In this document: positions 51,879-61,540 of the stretch, piece by piece
Layout: each line of letters begins with the position of its first letter
Position numbering within the stretch: position 1 is the first letter of the stretch
NCBI RefSeq assembly: GCF_001927245.1
Contig: NZ_MJUX01000001.1
Coordinates: forward strand, 1-64,000
Direction of reading: 5' to 3'
Length of the DNA: 64,000 bases
Source: Acuticoccus yangtzensis
Lineage (GTDB): Bacteria; Pseudomonadota; Alphaproteobacteria; Rhizobiales; Amorphaceae
Position numbers and translations under genes: made by a program
The notes under the pieces: generated by a model
What the model saw: the letters and a program-made list of their open reading frames with translations, nothing else
Told to the model about the DNA's origin: nothing
Database searches by the model: none

Positions 51879-52931
51879 TCAGCCGCGCCAGCCGGTCAGC
51901 TTGAGGACCACGGCGACGACCACGACCGAGGCCAGCGACAGCGGCAGGAACACCTTCCAACCGAGGCGCATGAGCTGATCGTAGCGGTAGCGCGGGACGA
52001 TCGCCTTCACCATCGCGAACATGAAGAAGACCGCGAAGGATTTGAGCAGGAACCAGATGATGCCCGGCACCCAGGTGAACGGCGCGAAGCCGAACGGGGG
52101 CAGCCAACCGCCGAGGAAGAGGATCGCCGTCATCGAGCACATCAGCGCGATGGAGACGTATTCGCCCAGCATGAACATCATGTACGGGGTCGACCCGTAT
52201 TCGACCATGAAGCCGGCAACGAGTTCCGATTCGGCTTCCGGCAGGTCGAAGGGCGGCCGGTTCGTCTCCGCCAGCGCGGAGATGAAGAAGACCACGAACA
52301 TCGGGAACAGCGGCAGCCAGTACCAGTTGAGGAAGGTCAGCCACGGGACGCCCAGCATCGTCGCGAGGCCGGTTTCCTGCGCATAGACGACCTGGCTCAG
52401 ATTCAGCGAGCCGACGCACAACAGGACGGTGATGATGACGAGGCCGATGGAGACTTCGTAGGAAATCATCTGCGCCGAGGAGCGGAGCGCGCCGAGGAAC
52501 GGGTACTTCGAGTTCGACGCCCAGCCGCCCATGATGACGCCGTAGACGCCGAGCGAGGAAATCGCCAGCACGAAGAGGACGCCGAGATTGATGTCGGCGA
52601 TCACCCAGCCGTCGGCCACCGGCATCACCGCCCACGAGGTCAGCGCCAAGGCGGTGGTGACCAGCGGGGCGAGGAGGAAGACGATCCGGTCCGCCCCGGC
52701 GGGAATGACCGGCTCCTTCAGCGCGAACTTCGTCAGGTCGGCGAAGGACTGGAACAGGCCGAAGGCGCCCACCACGTTGGGTCCGCGCCGCATCTGCACC
52801 GCCGCCCAGATCTTGCGGTCGGCGAGCAGGATGTAGGCGATGATCACGAGCAGGACCACCATCAGCAAGACGCTTTGGAGCGCGATGATGAGGGGGGTCA
52901 GGATGTAGGTGCTCCAAAAGTCAGGCATCAT
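51879..52931 (-). CDS. nuoH: NADH-quinone oxidoreductase subunit H
   Basis: A 350-residue membrane subunit at the junction of the arms of complex I; it forms part of the quinone chamber. [36 protein letters not shown] and [20 protein letters not shown] with FMVEYGS are the conserved loops, and about eight hydrophobic helices are visible. Length is typical of alphaproteobacteria. It follows nuoG after 123 bases. Confidence 0.97.
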   Translation of the reverse strand: MMPDFWSTYILTPLIIALQSVLLMVVLLVIIAYILLADRKIWAAVQMRRGPNVVGAFGLFQSFADLTKFALKEPVIPAGADRIVFLLAPLVTTALALTSWAVMPVADGWVIADINLGVLFVLAISSLGVYGVIMGGWASNSKYPFLGALRSSAQMISYEVSIGLVIITVLLCVGSLNLSQVVYAQETGLATMLGVPWLTFLNWYWLPLFPMFVVFFISALAETNRPPFDLPEAESELVAGFMVEYGSTPYMMFMLGEYVSIALMCSMTAILFLGGWLPPFGFAPFTWVPGIIWFLLKSFAVFFMFAMVKAIVPRYRYDQLMRLGWKVFLPLSLASVVVVAVVLKLTGWRG

Positions 52932-53054
52932 CGGTCCCTAGTCGTCCGCGGCACATCTGGTCCTGAACCTTTAGCGGCGGTTTCGCAAGATTGATCGGCA
53001 TGTGCCGGCGGGAAGGCCGCCGCCCGGCCCCCGTCGGGCGGCGCGGCGGCATCC

Positions 53055-55148
53055 TTATTCCGCCGCCTCGGCCACGGCGATGTGCTGGTCGTGCCAGAGC
53101 TTGGCACACTCGGCCATCACCTTCGACGCGCGGGCGATCGGGTTCGTCAGGTGGAACTCGCGGATCGGGTTGATGAAGGGCCCGTCACCGATCGTCCCGG
53201 CCCCGTCCTTCAGCGCGGCGACGCCGGAGGGGTCGGCCGCGGTCACCCGGTCGGTGGCGCCGAGGTGCGGAGCGCCGTCCACCATCGCCCGGTGCAGCGC
53301 GGCGAAGCTGTCATAGGGAAGCTGCGCGCCGAGCTGCGCCGACAGGGCGCGCAGGATGGCCCAATCCTCGCGCGCGTCGCCCGGCGCGAAGGCCGCGCGG
53401 GTCAGCCGCTGCGGCCGGCCTTCCATGTTGACATAGGTGCCCGACTTCTCGGTATAGGCCGCGCCCGGAAGGATCACGTCCGCCACATGGGCGCCGCGGT
53501 CGCCGTGGGTGCCGATATAGACCACGAAGGGCGCTTCCAGCTGGCGCTCGTCCATCTCGTCCACGCCGAGGAGGAAGAGAACGTCGAGGTCGAAGGTGCG
53601 GCCCGCGGTGAGGATCTCCTTGCCGGACTTGCCGCCCGGCGCCGGAACGCAGCCGACGTCGAGCCCGCCGACGCGCGAGGCCGCCGTGTGCAGGATGCCG
53701 AAGCCGTTCCACCCGTCCTTCACCGCGCCGACATCCTCGGCGAGTTGGGCGGCGGCGGCCAGAACCGCGGCGCCGTCCTCACGGGTCAGCGCGGCCTGGC
53801 CGACGATGATCACCGGACGCTCGGCCGCGGCCAGAACGTCGCGGAACTCGCCCAGATCGTTCAGCGAGGCGCCGCCCGCACCGAGATAGCGGTAGGGGTA
53901 GGTGAGGTCCACGTTCTCGCCGATCAGGCCGATGGTGGCGCGGTTGCGCAGCCAAGCCTGGCGCAGCTTCACGTTCAGCACCGGCGCGTCCCAGCGCGGA
54001 TTGGCGCCGACGATCAGCACAGCATCCGCCTCGGACAGGGCGGCGATGGTGGGGTTGAACAGATAAGAGGCGCGGCCCTTGGCGGGGTCCAGCGGCACAC
54101 CGTCCGTGCGGCAGTCCACCGATGCGACACCGAGGCGGTTCATCAGGTCCTTCAGCGCGAACAACTCTTCGGCCGTCGCCATGTCACCGCCGAGCGCGGC
54201 GATGCGCTCCTTCGGCGCCCCCTTCACCTTGGCGGCGATGGCGGCGAAGGCCTCGCCCCAGGTCGCGGCGCGCAGACGGCCGTTCTCCTTCACGTAAGGA
54301 CGGTCGAGGCGCTGGCTCTTCAGCCCGTCCCAGATGAAGCGCGACTTATCGGAGATCCACTCCTCGTTCACCGCGTCGTTCATCCGCGGCAGGATGCGCA
54401 TCACCTCACGCCCGCGCACGTCGACCCGGATGTTGGTGCCGACAGCGTCCATCGCGTCGATGGTCTCGGTCTTCGTCAGCTCCCAGGGGCGGGCCTGGAA
54501 GGCGTAGGGCTTGGAGGTCAGCGCGCCGACCGGGCACAGGTCGATCACGTTGCCCTGCAGCTCGGAACGCATCGCGCTTTCGAGGTAGGTGGTGATCTCC
54601 ATGTCCTCGCCGCGGCCGATGGCGCCGAGGTCCGGAACACCGGCCACCTCGGTCACGAAGCGCACGCAGCGGGTGCACTGGATGCACCGGTTCATGATCG
54701 TCTTGACCAGCGGGCCGATGTACTTGTCTTCCACCGCGCGCTTGTTTTCCGCAAAGCGCGAGCCGGAGACGCCGTAGGCCATCGCCTGGTCCTGCAGGTC
54801 GCACTCGCCGCCCTGGTCGCAGATCGGGCAGTCCAGCGGGTGGTTGATGAGGAGGAACTCCATCACCCCCTCGCGCGCCTTCTTCACGAACTCGGTCTTG
54901 GTGTTGATCGTCGGCGGGGTGCCGTCGCGGCCGGGGCGCAGATCCTTCACGCCCATGGCGCAGGACGCCACCGGCTTGGGCGGTCCGCCGACCACCTGGA
55001 CGAGACACATGCGGCAGTTGCCCGCGATCGACAGACGGTCGTGATAGCAGAAACGGGGGATCTCGGCGCCGGCCGCCTCGCACGCCTGGAGCAGCGTGTA
55101 GTGATCGGGCACCTCGATCTCTTCGCCGTCGATGATCAGATTGGCCAT
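53055..55148 (-). CDS. nuoG: NADH-quinone oxidoreductase subunit G
   Basis: A 697-residue iron-sulfur subunit of the complex I peripheral arm. The N-terminal ferredoxin part has [18 protein letters not shown] (2Fe-2S), [20 protein letters not shown] with the histidine ligand (N5) and [12 protein letters not shown] (N4). The remaining about 450 residues form the molybdopterin-oxidoreductase-like domain without a functional cofactor site. The gene begins this nuo fragment. Upstream to 55430 there is no nuoF, so its promoter is probably in 55149-55300. Confidence 0.97.
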   Translation of the reverse strand: MANLIIDGEEIEVPDHYTLLQACEAAGAEIPRFCYHDRLSIAGNCRMCLVQVVGGPPKPVASCAMGVKDLRPGRDGTPPTINTKTEFVKKAREGVMEFLLINHPLDCPICDQGGECDLQDQAMAYGVSGSRFAENKRAVEDKYIGPLVKTIMNRCIQCTRCVRFVTEVAGVPDLGAIGRGEDMEITTYLESAMRSELQGNVIDLCPVGALTSKPYAFQARPWELTKTETIDAMDAVGTNIRVDVRGREVMRILPRMNDAVNEEWISDKSRFIWDGLKSQRLDRPYVKENGRLRAATWGEAFAAIAAKVKGAPKERIAALGGDMATAEELFALKDLMNRLGVASVDCRTDGVPLDPAKGRASYLFNPTIAALSEADAVLIVGANPRWDAPVLNVKLRQAWLRNRATIGLIGENVDLTYPYRYLGAGGASLNDLGEFRDVLAAAERPVIIVGQAALTREDGAAVLAAAAQLAEDVGAVKDGWNGFGILHTAASRVGGLDVGCVPAPGGKSGKEILTAGRTFDLDVLFLLGVDEMDERQLEAPFVVYIGTHGDRGAHVADVILPGAAYTEKSGTYVNMEGRPQRLTRAAFAPGDAREDWAILRALSAQLGAQLPYDSFAALHRAMVDGAPHLGATDRVTAADPSGVAALKDGAGTIGDGPFINPIREFHLTNPIARASKVMAECAKLWHDQHIAVAEAAE

Positions 55149-55433
55149 AGGTCCTCACACCACAAGGTCGCGCCGGTACGCGGTTCGCGCAGGTCCGCAC
55201 AACGGGATCGGTCCCGACGCGCGTAGCACGTCATCACCCAAATTGCGCGCCACGGCAACGCCTTCCACATTGAACTAAGGCCAAACTGGCAGCGACGCAC
55301 GCCCGCAGGCGCCTTTTTTCACGTCCCATTCATGGCTTCCGGCCCATGAGAAGGGCAAACACGTGGCGCCGCCATCACGGCCCCGGCGCCGGTGCGGCAG
55401 CGGTCCCCGCCCGCACACAGGGAGACACGAGCC

Positions 55434-55976
55434 ATGACCCTTCGGCCCCTCACATGGTGCGCCATCCTGGCCGCCGCGGCCATCGCCGCAGCGCCTGTCC
55501 TCGGAGCACCTGCCCTCACGGCGCCCGCCCTCACGGCGCAGCCCGCCGCGACCGCCACGCTTCAGTTGGCGCAGTGGCACGGCGGCCCGCCTCCCGGCCA
55601 CGCCGGGCCGACGCCCGGACGTCCCGCACCCGGCCGCCCGCCCATCGTCGTCGACGGGTCGTGGCGCCTCGTCGCGGTGGACCGCGAGGTGGCGCCCGCC
55701 GCCGTGCGCGACCGCGTCCGCATCGACTTCGCGCCCGACGGCCAGATCGTCGGCCAAGGCGTCTGCAATTCCTTCAACGGGCGCTACGCCAAGCGCGGCG
55801 ACGACATCATCATCGAACGCATCGTCTCGACGCGGATGTTCTGCGGCCACGACCAGGCGTGGGAGGATGCGCTGATGCGCGCCCTTTCCGAGGTCGACCA
55901 GGTGCAGACCGGCGAGAACCAGGCGCTCGTCCTTTCGAGCCGCGGCCGCGCCCGCATCCGCCTGCGCCGCTTCTGA
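55434..55976 (+). CDS. META-domain (HslJ-like) secreted protein
   Basis: A 180-residue exported protein. The signal peptide spans about residues 1-30 (CAILAAAAIAAAPVLGAP), followed by an alanine-threonine linker with repeated APALTAP and a proline-glycine-rich stretch. The C-terminal 110 residues form a META domain: GSWRLVAVDREV, ADGQIVGQG-type segment FAPDGQIVGQGVCNSFNGRY and STRMFCGHDQAWEDALMRAL. META proteins such as HslJ are associated with envelope stress or motility, but mechanism is unknown. The ATG at 55434 with GGGAG before it is preferred to one at 55392. Confidence 0.82.
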   Translation: MTLRPLTWCAILAAAAIAAAPVLGAPALTAPALTAQPAATATLQLAQWHGGPPPGHAGPTPGRPAPGRPPIVVDGSWRLVAVDREVAPAAVRDRVRIDFAPDGQIVGQGVCNSFNGRYAKRGDDIIIERIVSTRMFCGHDQAWEDALMRALSEVDQVQTGENQALVLSSRGRARIRLRRF

Positions 55977-55986
55977 CGACGCAAAC

Positions 55987-56045
55987 GAGGCCGGACGCGT
56001 CCTGCGCCCGGCCTCATCTTCAAAGGCCGCGCATGCGTGGCCTTT
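55987..56045. terminator. Two hairpins between convergent genes
   Basis: Two stems lie between the META gene and the convergent terC stop: gaggccgg / ccggcctc (55987-56015) followed by atctt, and aaaggcc / ggccttt (56022-56045), whose ends give a short T- or A-run on either strand. They probably terminate both transcripts. Confidence 0.5.
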
Positions 56046-56087
56046 GCTCCAACGGTCCGCCGCCTGCCGCCGCGGACAGGCCCGCTC

Positions 56088-56825
56088 TCAGGCCGGCAGA
56101 CGCGGCTTCTTCCGCCGCTGCCCGCGCACCAGATTGAGAAGCTCTACGAAGCCGCCGAACACCATCGCCGCATAGATGAAGCCGCGCTCGACGTGGAAGT
56201 GGAACCCGTCCGCCACCAGCGCCATGCCGATCATCACCAGGAAGGCGAGCGCCAGCATCTTGGTGGACGGATGGCGCGACACGAACTCGGCGATCGGCCC
56301 CGCGGCCAGCATCATCACCGCCACGGCCAACACCACGGCGGCAATCATCACCTCCAGATGATCCGCCACGCCGACCGCCGTGATCACCGAGTCGATCGAG
56401 AAGACGAGGTCGAGCAGCATGATCTGGCCGATCACCGAGGCCATGCCGGCAGCGACCGCGCCACCCGATTCGTGATGCTCCTCGCCCTCGACCTCGGCGT
56501 GGATCTCCGTCGCGGCCTTATAGATCAGGAACAGACCGCCGGCGATCAGGATGATGTCGCGCCAGGAGAGGCCGAACCCGGCGATCTCGACGATCGGCTG
56601 GGACAGCGACACGATCCACGCGATCGACGCAAGGAGCACGATGCGCAGGCCGAGCGCGCCCAGGAGGCCGATCCGCCGCGCCTTCGCACGCTCCGCCTCC
56701 GGCAACCGGTTCGAGACGATGGAAATGAAGATGACATTGTCGACGCCGAGAACGACCTCGAGGACGACAAGGGTGGCAAAACTCGCCCAGACGGCGGGAT
56801 CGGTCAGAAGGTCCATAAGCTCCAC
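56088..56825 (-). CDS. TerC-family membrane protein
   Basis: A 245-residue inner-membrane protein with about seven helices. LEVVLGVDNVIFISIVSNRL and LLDLVFSIDSVITAVGVADH are the two paired acidic membrane motifs of TerC/Alx proteins, and STKMLALAFLVMIGMALVADG is also conserved. Characterised relatives export manganese or load metal onto secreted enzymes. The central loop contains EGEEHHESGG, a possible metal-binding patch. It is convergent with the META gene. Confidence 0.9.
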   Translation of the reverse strand: MELMDLLTDPAVWASFATLVVLEVVLGVDNVIFISIVSNRLPEAERAKARRIGLLGALGLRIVLLASIAWIVSLSQPIVEIAGFGLSWRDIILIAGGLFLIYKAATEIHAEVEGEEHHESGGAVAAGMASVIGQIMLLDLVFSIDSVITAVGVADHLEVMIAAVVLAVAVMMLAAGPIAEFVSRHPSTKMLALAFLVMIGMALVADGFHFHVERGFIYAAMVFGGFVELLNLVRGQRRKKPRLPA

Positions 56826-56974
56826 ATCAGCGCACGGTCAATGAACGCGCGACTGTGGCACGGGATCCGCCGCGTCTCGACAAAATGTCGCGGCGCCCTG
56901 CCGCGAGGCGCGGGCAGCACCCGCCTGCCGCGAGGGGCCGGCGGCGCCGGTCAGCGCCGCCTCGCCCTTTAGCC

Positions 56975-57574
56975 TCAGGCCGCAACCTTCGCCGCGAGCT
57001 TGGCCACGTGCGCCCCCTGGAAACGCGCCGCGCCGAGTTCGTTCTCGGACGGCATGCGCGAGCCGTCGCCCCGCGTCAGCGTCGTCGCGCCGTAGGGCGT
57101 GCCGCCGGTCACCTCGTCCATCTCACTCAGCCCGGCATAGGAATAGGGCAGTCCGGCGATCACCAGGCCGTGGTGCATCAGCGTGGTGATGGTCGAGAGC
57201 AAGTTCATCTCGTTGCCGCCGTGCTGCGTCGCGGTCGATCCGAAGGCGGCGCCCACCTTGCCGATCAGCGCACCCTTTGCCCACAGCCCGCCGGTCTTGT
57301 CCCAGAACGCGGCCATCTGCGAGGGCATGCGCCCATAACGCGTGCCGGTGCCGACCATGATCGCATCATAGTCCGCCAGCTCCTCCACCTCGGCGATCGG
57401 CGCCGCCTGGTCGAGCTTGTAGCCGGACGATTTTGCCAATTCGTCGGGCACCGTCTCCGGCACCCGCTTCACGACGACGTCTGCACCCGCCTCGCGGACC
57501 CCCTCGGCCGCGGCATAGGCCATGCTTTCCACATGCCCGTAGGTCGAGTGATAGAGAATGAGAACTTTTGCCAT
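56975..57574 (-). CDS. wrbA: NAD(P)H:quinone oxidoreductase, WrbA type
   Basis: A 199-residue flavodoxin-fold tetrameric enzyme that reduces quinones by two electrons and limits oxidative damage. [20 protein letters not shown] is the FMN phosphate loop, [20 protein letters not shown] the second FMN segment, and [20 protein letters not shown] with GLPYSYAG the active-site region. Length matches WrbA (about 198). It is transcribed alone, divergent from the Anbu cluster with 272 bases between. Confidence 0.95.
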   Translation of the reverse strand: MAKVLILYHSTYGHVESMAYAAAEGVREAGADVVVKRVPETVPDELAKSSGYKLDQAAPIAEVEELADYDAIMVGTGTRYGRMPSQMAAFWDKTGGLWAKGALIGKVGAAFGSTATQHGGNEMNLLSTITTLMHHGLVIAGLPYSYAGLSEMDEVTGGTPYGATTLTRGDGSRMPSENELGAARFQGAHVAKLAAKVAA

Positions 57575-57846
57575 GCGTCAAAACCCAAGTCGTTTGCGGG
57601 CGTTACACGAACGCCCTCACCCGACCACCTAGATCGCATCGGCAGCGACGACGACTGCTCTCCCGTCGCATCAGACCTGCACCGGCTTGGCGCGGGGCGT
57701 CTGATCGGACACACTCGCCCTCCCGCAACCGGAACACGAACGGGATGGATTTCGAGGCCCCCTGCACAATAATCAACCTCGCCCTACACTTGATTTAATA
57801 AACGGGCGCGGCCAACGTTCAAATCCATCCCTGACGCGAAAGACTT

Positions 57847-59262
57847 ATGGCTGAATTCTTCGACGAGATGAACGGAACCGGCGAGACCACCCGTCCCGCC
57901 TACGAAATCATCAAGTCGTGGCTCGATGGGGTCACGCCGGAGCAGCTGAAGGCCCGGTCGCGGGAAGCAGAAATGCTGTTCCGCCGAATCGGCATTACCT
58001 TCGCCGTGTACGGCCAGAAAGACGCCGAAGAGCGACTGATCCCGTTCGATCTCGTCCCCCGTGTCCTCACGTCCGGCGAGTGGTCGGCCATGTCCCGCGG
58101 CCTGGAACAGCGCGTCAAAGCGCTCAACCTCTTCCTCGCCGACATCTACGGGGCGGGCGAAATCATCAAGGCCGGGGTGATCCCCCAGGAACTCGTCTAC
58201 CAGAACACCTACTACCGGCCCGAAATGGTCGGCGTGAAGGTGCCGCATGACATCTATACCCCCGTGTGCGGCATCGACATCGTGCGGGTGGACGCCGACA
58301 CCTTCTACGTTCTGGAAGACAACCTGCGCACCCCGTCCGGCGTCTCCTACATGCTGGAGAACCGGGAGGTGACGATGCGCATCTTCCCGGACCTTTTCTC
58401 CGAACACGTCATCCAGCCCGTCGACCAGTACCCGAACGAGCTTCTCGAGACGCTGCAGTCCATCGCCCCGCGCACCGCCCCGTCCGAGCCGACGGTGGTG
58501 ATCCTGACGCCCGGCCAGTTCAATTCCGCCTTCTACGAACACACCTTCCTCGCCGACCGGCTCGGCGTCGAACTCGTCGAAGGGCGGGACCTCTTCGTGC
58601 GCGACGATGTCGTCTACATGCGCACCACCGAAGGGCCGCAGCGCGTCGACGTCATCTACCGCCGGCTCGACGACGACTTCCTCGACCCCCTCGCCTTCCG
58701 GCCCGATTCGGTGCTCGGCGTTCCCGGCCTCCTGTCGGCCTTCCGCGCCGGCAACGTCACCGTCGCCAACGCCATGGGCACCGGCGTCGCCGACGACAAG
58801 GCCGTCTACACCTACATTCCCGAGATCATTAAGTTCTATCTCGGCGAAGATCCGATCCTGAACAACGTCCCCACCTACCGCTGCCGCGAACCCGACGCTT
58901 TGAAGCTCGTGCTCGACAAGCTGCCCGAACTCGTCGTCAAGACCGTGTCCGGCTCCGGTGGCTACGGCATGCTCGTCGGCCCCGCCGCCACGAAGGACCA
59001 GATCGAGGAATTCCGCGCCAAGCTGAAGGCGGACCCGGACGAGTTCATCGCCCAGCCGACCCTCGCCCTCTCCACCTGCCCCACCTTCGTCGAGACCGGC
59101 ATCGCACCGCGCCACGTCGACCTGCGCCCCTTCGTCCTCTACGGCTCCAAGGGCATCAAGACCGTCGCCGGCGGCCTCACCCGCGTGGCGCTGAAGGAAG
59201 GCTCGCTGGTCGTCAACTCCTCCCAGGGCGGCGGCACCAAGGACACATGGGTGCTGGCATGA
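57847..59262 (+). CDS. Circularly permuted ATP-grasp protein
   Basis: A 471-residue protein of the CP-ATP-grasp family (formerly DUF404/DUF407). YYRPEMVGVKVPHDIYTPVC, GIDIVRVDADTFYVLEDNLR and TPSGVSYMLENREVTMRIFP are diagnostic, as are VVKTVSGSGGYGMLVGPAA (ATP loop) and PFVLYGSKGIKTVAGGLTRV near the end. ATP-grasp enzymes ligate a carboxylate to an amine, so it may build a peptide or tag. It is the first gene of the conserved set ATP-grasp, alpha-E, transglutaminase, Anbu. Its stop lies inside the first unit of a 33-bp tandem repeat and overlaps the next ATG. Confidence 0.92.
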   Translation: MAEFFDEMNGTGETTRPAYEIIKSWLDGVTPEQLKARSREAEMLFRRIGITFAVYGQKDAEERLIPFDLVPRVLTSGEWSAMSRGLEQRVKALNLFLADIYGAGEIIKAGVIPQELVYQNTYYRPEMVGVKVPHDIYTPVCGIDIVRVDADTFYVLEDNLRTPSGVSYMLENREVTMRIFPDLFSEHVIQPVDQYPNELLETLQSIAPRTAPSEPTVVILTPGQFNSAFYEHTFLADRLGVELVEGRDLFVRDDVVYMRTTEGPQRVDVIYRRLDDDFLDPLAFRPDSVLGVPGLLSAFRAGNVTVANAMGTGVADDKAVYTYIPEIIKFYLGEDPILNNVPTYRCREPDALKLVLDKLPELVVKTVSGSGGYGMLVGPAATKDQIEEFRAKLKADPDEFIAQPTLALSTCPTFVETGIAPRHVDLRPFVLYGSKGIKTVAGGLTRVALKEGSLVVNSSQGGGTKDTWVLA

Positions 59263-59382
59263 CCGGCACGCCGCTCATTGATGGTGCTGGCATGACCGGC
59301 ACCCCGCTCATTGATGATGCTGGCATGACCGGCACGCCGCTCATGCGTGGTGCCGGCATGACCCTCACCCCGCTCATTTCGA
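59251..59382 (+). repeat. 33-bp tandem repeat, four units
   Basis: Units begin at 59251, 59284, 59317 and 59350. The consensus starts gtgctggcatgaccggcac and ends with ccgctcattgatg; units 1-3 differ by few bases and unit 4 is more diverged. Each unit contains catgacc, so the ATG that overlaps the ATP-grasp stop in unit 1 is repeated in frame at 59259, 59292, 59325 and 59358. The unit includes the last three codons of the ATP-grasp gene. Confidence 0.9.
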
Positions 59383-59495
59383 CCGCGGCGCGCATCGCCG
59401 CCTCAATTGACCGGGCGCGCGACCGCGCGGCGGCGGCGGCCCCGAAGGCCCCCGCACGCCCCTTGCAGCGCCACCACTTTGCGGAGCTCGTCTGA
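59259..59495 (+). CDS. Coupled 78-residue ORF with MTGTPLIDGAG repeats, hypothetical
   Basis: The frame starts at the ATGA overlap with the ATP-grasp gene and ends at a TGATG overlap with the alpha-E gene, so it fills the junction exactly. The first 44 residues are an 11-residue repeat (MTGTPLIDGAG, MTGTPLIDDAG, MTGTPLMRGAG, then MTLTPLISTAA). The rest is an alanine/arginine-rich helix-like tail ending RPLQRHHFAELV. It may be a real small protein, or just a spacer that carries ribosomes to the alpha-E gene. No homologue is known to me. Confidence 0.45.
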   Translation: MTGTPLIDGAGMTGTPLIDDAGMTGTPLMRGAGMTLTPLISTAARIAASIDRARDRAAAAAPKAPARPLQRHHFAELV

Positions 59496-60439
59496 TGCTA
59501 CTCTCGCGCGTCGCCAACGACGTCTATTGGCTCGCCCGCTACGCCGAACGCGCCGAGAACACGGCCCGCATCCTCGACGTCGCGTCCCGCCTCTCCGCGC
59601 TCCCCTCCACCTATGGCGGCACCACCAACGAGTGGGAATCGGCCATGATCGCGACCGGCGGCGAATACCTCTTCCGCGAACGCTACGAAGAAGCGAACCG
59701 GCGCAATGTCATCCAGTTCATGGCGTTCGACCCGGACAACCCGTCCTCCATCTACTCCTGCCTCGCCACCGCCCGCCGCTCCGCCCGCGCCGTACGCACC
59801 GCCATCACGCGCGAAATGTGGGAGGCGATCAACGACGCCTGGCTCGACCTTCGGCGCTACAACAATGAAAGCCTGTCACCGCGCCAGCTCTCCGAATTCC
59901 TGGAGGGCGTGAAGGCCGCCTGCCTCAAGTTCGACGGCTCCGCCTTCCGCACCATGCTGCGCACCGACGCCCACGCCTTCTTCCGCCTCGGCACCTATAT
60001 CGAGCGCGGCGACGCCACCGCCCGCATCCTCGACGTGAAATATCACGTCCTCCTGCCGCATACCGACCCCGTCGGCGGCGGCCTCGACTACTTCCAATGG
60101 TCGTCCATCCTGCGCGGGGCCTCCGCGCTCGGCGCCTACCAGTGGGTGTTCCGCGATTCCTTGCGCCCCTGGCGCGTCGCCGAGCTTCTGACCCTGCGCA
60201 AGGAGCTGCCGCGCTCCATCCTCAACTGCGCCAAGTTCACGCTCGACTTCCTCGACGACCTCGCCAACGACTACGGCCGCCAGGGCCCGGCCCAGCGCGC
60301 CGCCAGAGCCTACCACGCCCGCCTCGTCAATTCGTCGGTTGACGCCATCTTCCGCGACGGATTGCATGAGTTCCTGCAGGCGGCCATCAGCGAGAACAAC
60401 CGGCTGTCCGCCACCATCGAATCCCAGTACCTGCGTTAG
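59495..60439 (+). CDS. Alpha-E domain protein
   Basis: A 314-residue all-helical protein of the alpha-E family (formerly DUF403). MLLSRVANDVYWLARYAERA and ENTARILDVASRL are the family start, repeated near the middle as FFRLGTYIERGDATARILDV. The biochemical role is unknown. It is nearly always beside a CP-ATP-grasp gene and a transglutaminase-like gene and may act with them in a peptide-forming or -modifying system. GGAG lies 8 bases before the ATG, and the start overlaps the upstream stop (TGATG). Confidence 0.92.
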   Translation: MLLSRVANDVYWLARYAERAENTARILDVASRLSALPSTYGGTTNEWESAMIATGGEYLFRERYEEANRRNVIQFMAFDPDNPSSIYSCLATARRSARAVRTAITREMWEAINDAWLDLRRYNNESLSPRQLSEFLEGVKAACLKFDGSAFRTMLRTDAHAFFRLGTYIERGDATARILDVKYHVLLPHTDPVGGGLDYFQWSSILRGASALGAYQWVFRDSLRPWRVAELLTLRKELPRSILNCAKFTLDFLDDLANDYGRQGPAQRAARAYHARLVNSSVDAIFRDGLHEFLQAAISENNRLSATIESQYLR

Positions 60440-60445
60440 GGGCCT

Positions 60446-61312
60446 ATGCGACTCTCGATCACACACGAGACCGAATACCGCTACGAGCAGGCGCCGAACT
60501 CGGTCATCGAACTCCTGCGGCTGACACCCGCATCCACCGCCACCCAAACGGTCCGCTCCTGGCGGATCGACGTCACCGGCGACGCCGTCCTGAAGCGGTC
60601 GGAGGACGCGTTCGGCAACGTCGTGCACACCTTCTCGGTGCTGTCGCCGGGCGACGAGCTCACCATCACCGCCATGGGTACGGTCGACACGGAGCCCAAC
60701 AACGGCATCATCGCCGGAACGCCGGAGCGGCTGCCGGTCGGGGTCTACCTGCGCCATACGCCGCTGACCGAGCCGGACGAGGCGATCCGCGACCTCGCCG
60801 CGGCCGCGCTCGCCAAGTCCGGCCCCTCGCCGCTCGACAAGGCGCACGTCCTCAACACCATGGTCTTCGAATCGATGACCTATGAGACCGGCCGCACCCA
60901 CGCCGCCACCACCGCCGCCGCCGCGCTCGAAGCCGGACACGGCGTGTGCCAGGACCTCACCCACATCTTCGTCGCCGCAGCGCGCGTCGCCGGCCTGCCC
61001 GCCCGCTACATCTCCGGCTACCAGTACGTCGAAGGCCGCCCGCGCGAGAGCCACGAGAGCCACGCCTGGGCCGAAGTCCACATCGCCGATTATGGCTGGG
61101 TGTCGTTCGACCCCACCGTCGGCCTCTCCGCGTCCGACCACTATGTCCGCGTCGCCGTCGGCCTCGACACGATGAGCGCCTCACCGTTGCGCGGCGCCAT
61201 CTATGGCGGCCTCGGCGAGGTTCTGGACGTCACCGTCACCATCGATTGCTCGGCCGGTCCCGGCGGCCGCATGCGCCAAACCCAAGGCCGCCAAACCCAG
61301 TCCATGGGCTGA
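60446..61312 (+). CDS. Transglutaminase-like cysteine protease family protein
   Basis: A 288-residue protein with an N-terminal beta domain (RLSITHETEYRYEQAPNSVI) and a papain-like transglutaminase core. The catalytic triad is visible: C168 in GHGVCQDLTH, H206 in ESHAWAEVH and D222 in SFDPTVG. Related proteins cleave or form amide bonds. It follows the alpha-E gene by 6 bases in the Anbu cluster. Confidence 0.93.
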   Translation: MRLSITHETEYRYEQAPNSVIELLRLTPASTATQTVRSWRIDVTGDAVLKRSEDAFGNVVHTFSVLSPGDELTITAMGTVDTEPNNGIIAGTPERLPVGVYLRHTPLTEPDEAIRDLAAAALAKSGPSPLDKAHVLNTMVFESMTYETGRTHAATTAAAALEAGHGVCQDLTHIFVAAARVAGLPARYISGYQYVEGRPRESHESHAWAEVHIADYGWVSFDPTVGLSASDHYVRVAVGLDTMSASPLRGAIYGGLGEVLDVTVTIDCSAGPGGRMRQTQGRQTQSMG

Positions 61313-61540
61313 CCGCCACGGGGCGGCGTCCGGTCCCCCCCGGACCGGCCCGGCCCCACCGGCCGCCACGAGAGGCGCCCCACGAAAGGCGCCACCCCCG
61401 TCGCAAAGGTGCGTCAGCGGCAAGCCCCGGCGCGGCCTCGCCCCACCCTGATCGCACTGCGGGCTATGGATCCGTGCGGAAGTGCGGTAGAGGAGCGCGC
61501 CCCGGCTCCCGCCGCCGCAAACCCCGACGGAACCCCAGCG

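Noticed and set aside
59251-59382. Short regular repeats considered as a CRISPR array
   Set aside because: Units are directly adjacent with no spacers and lie in an open reading frame; no cas genes.
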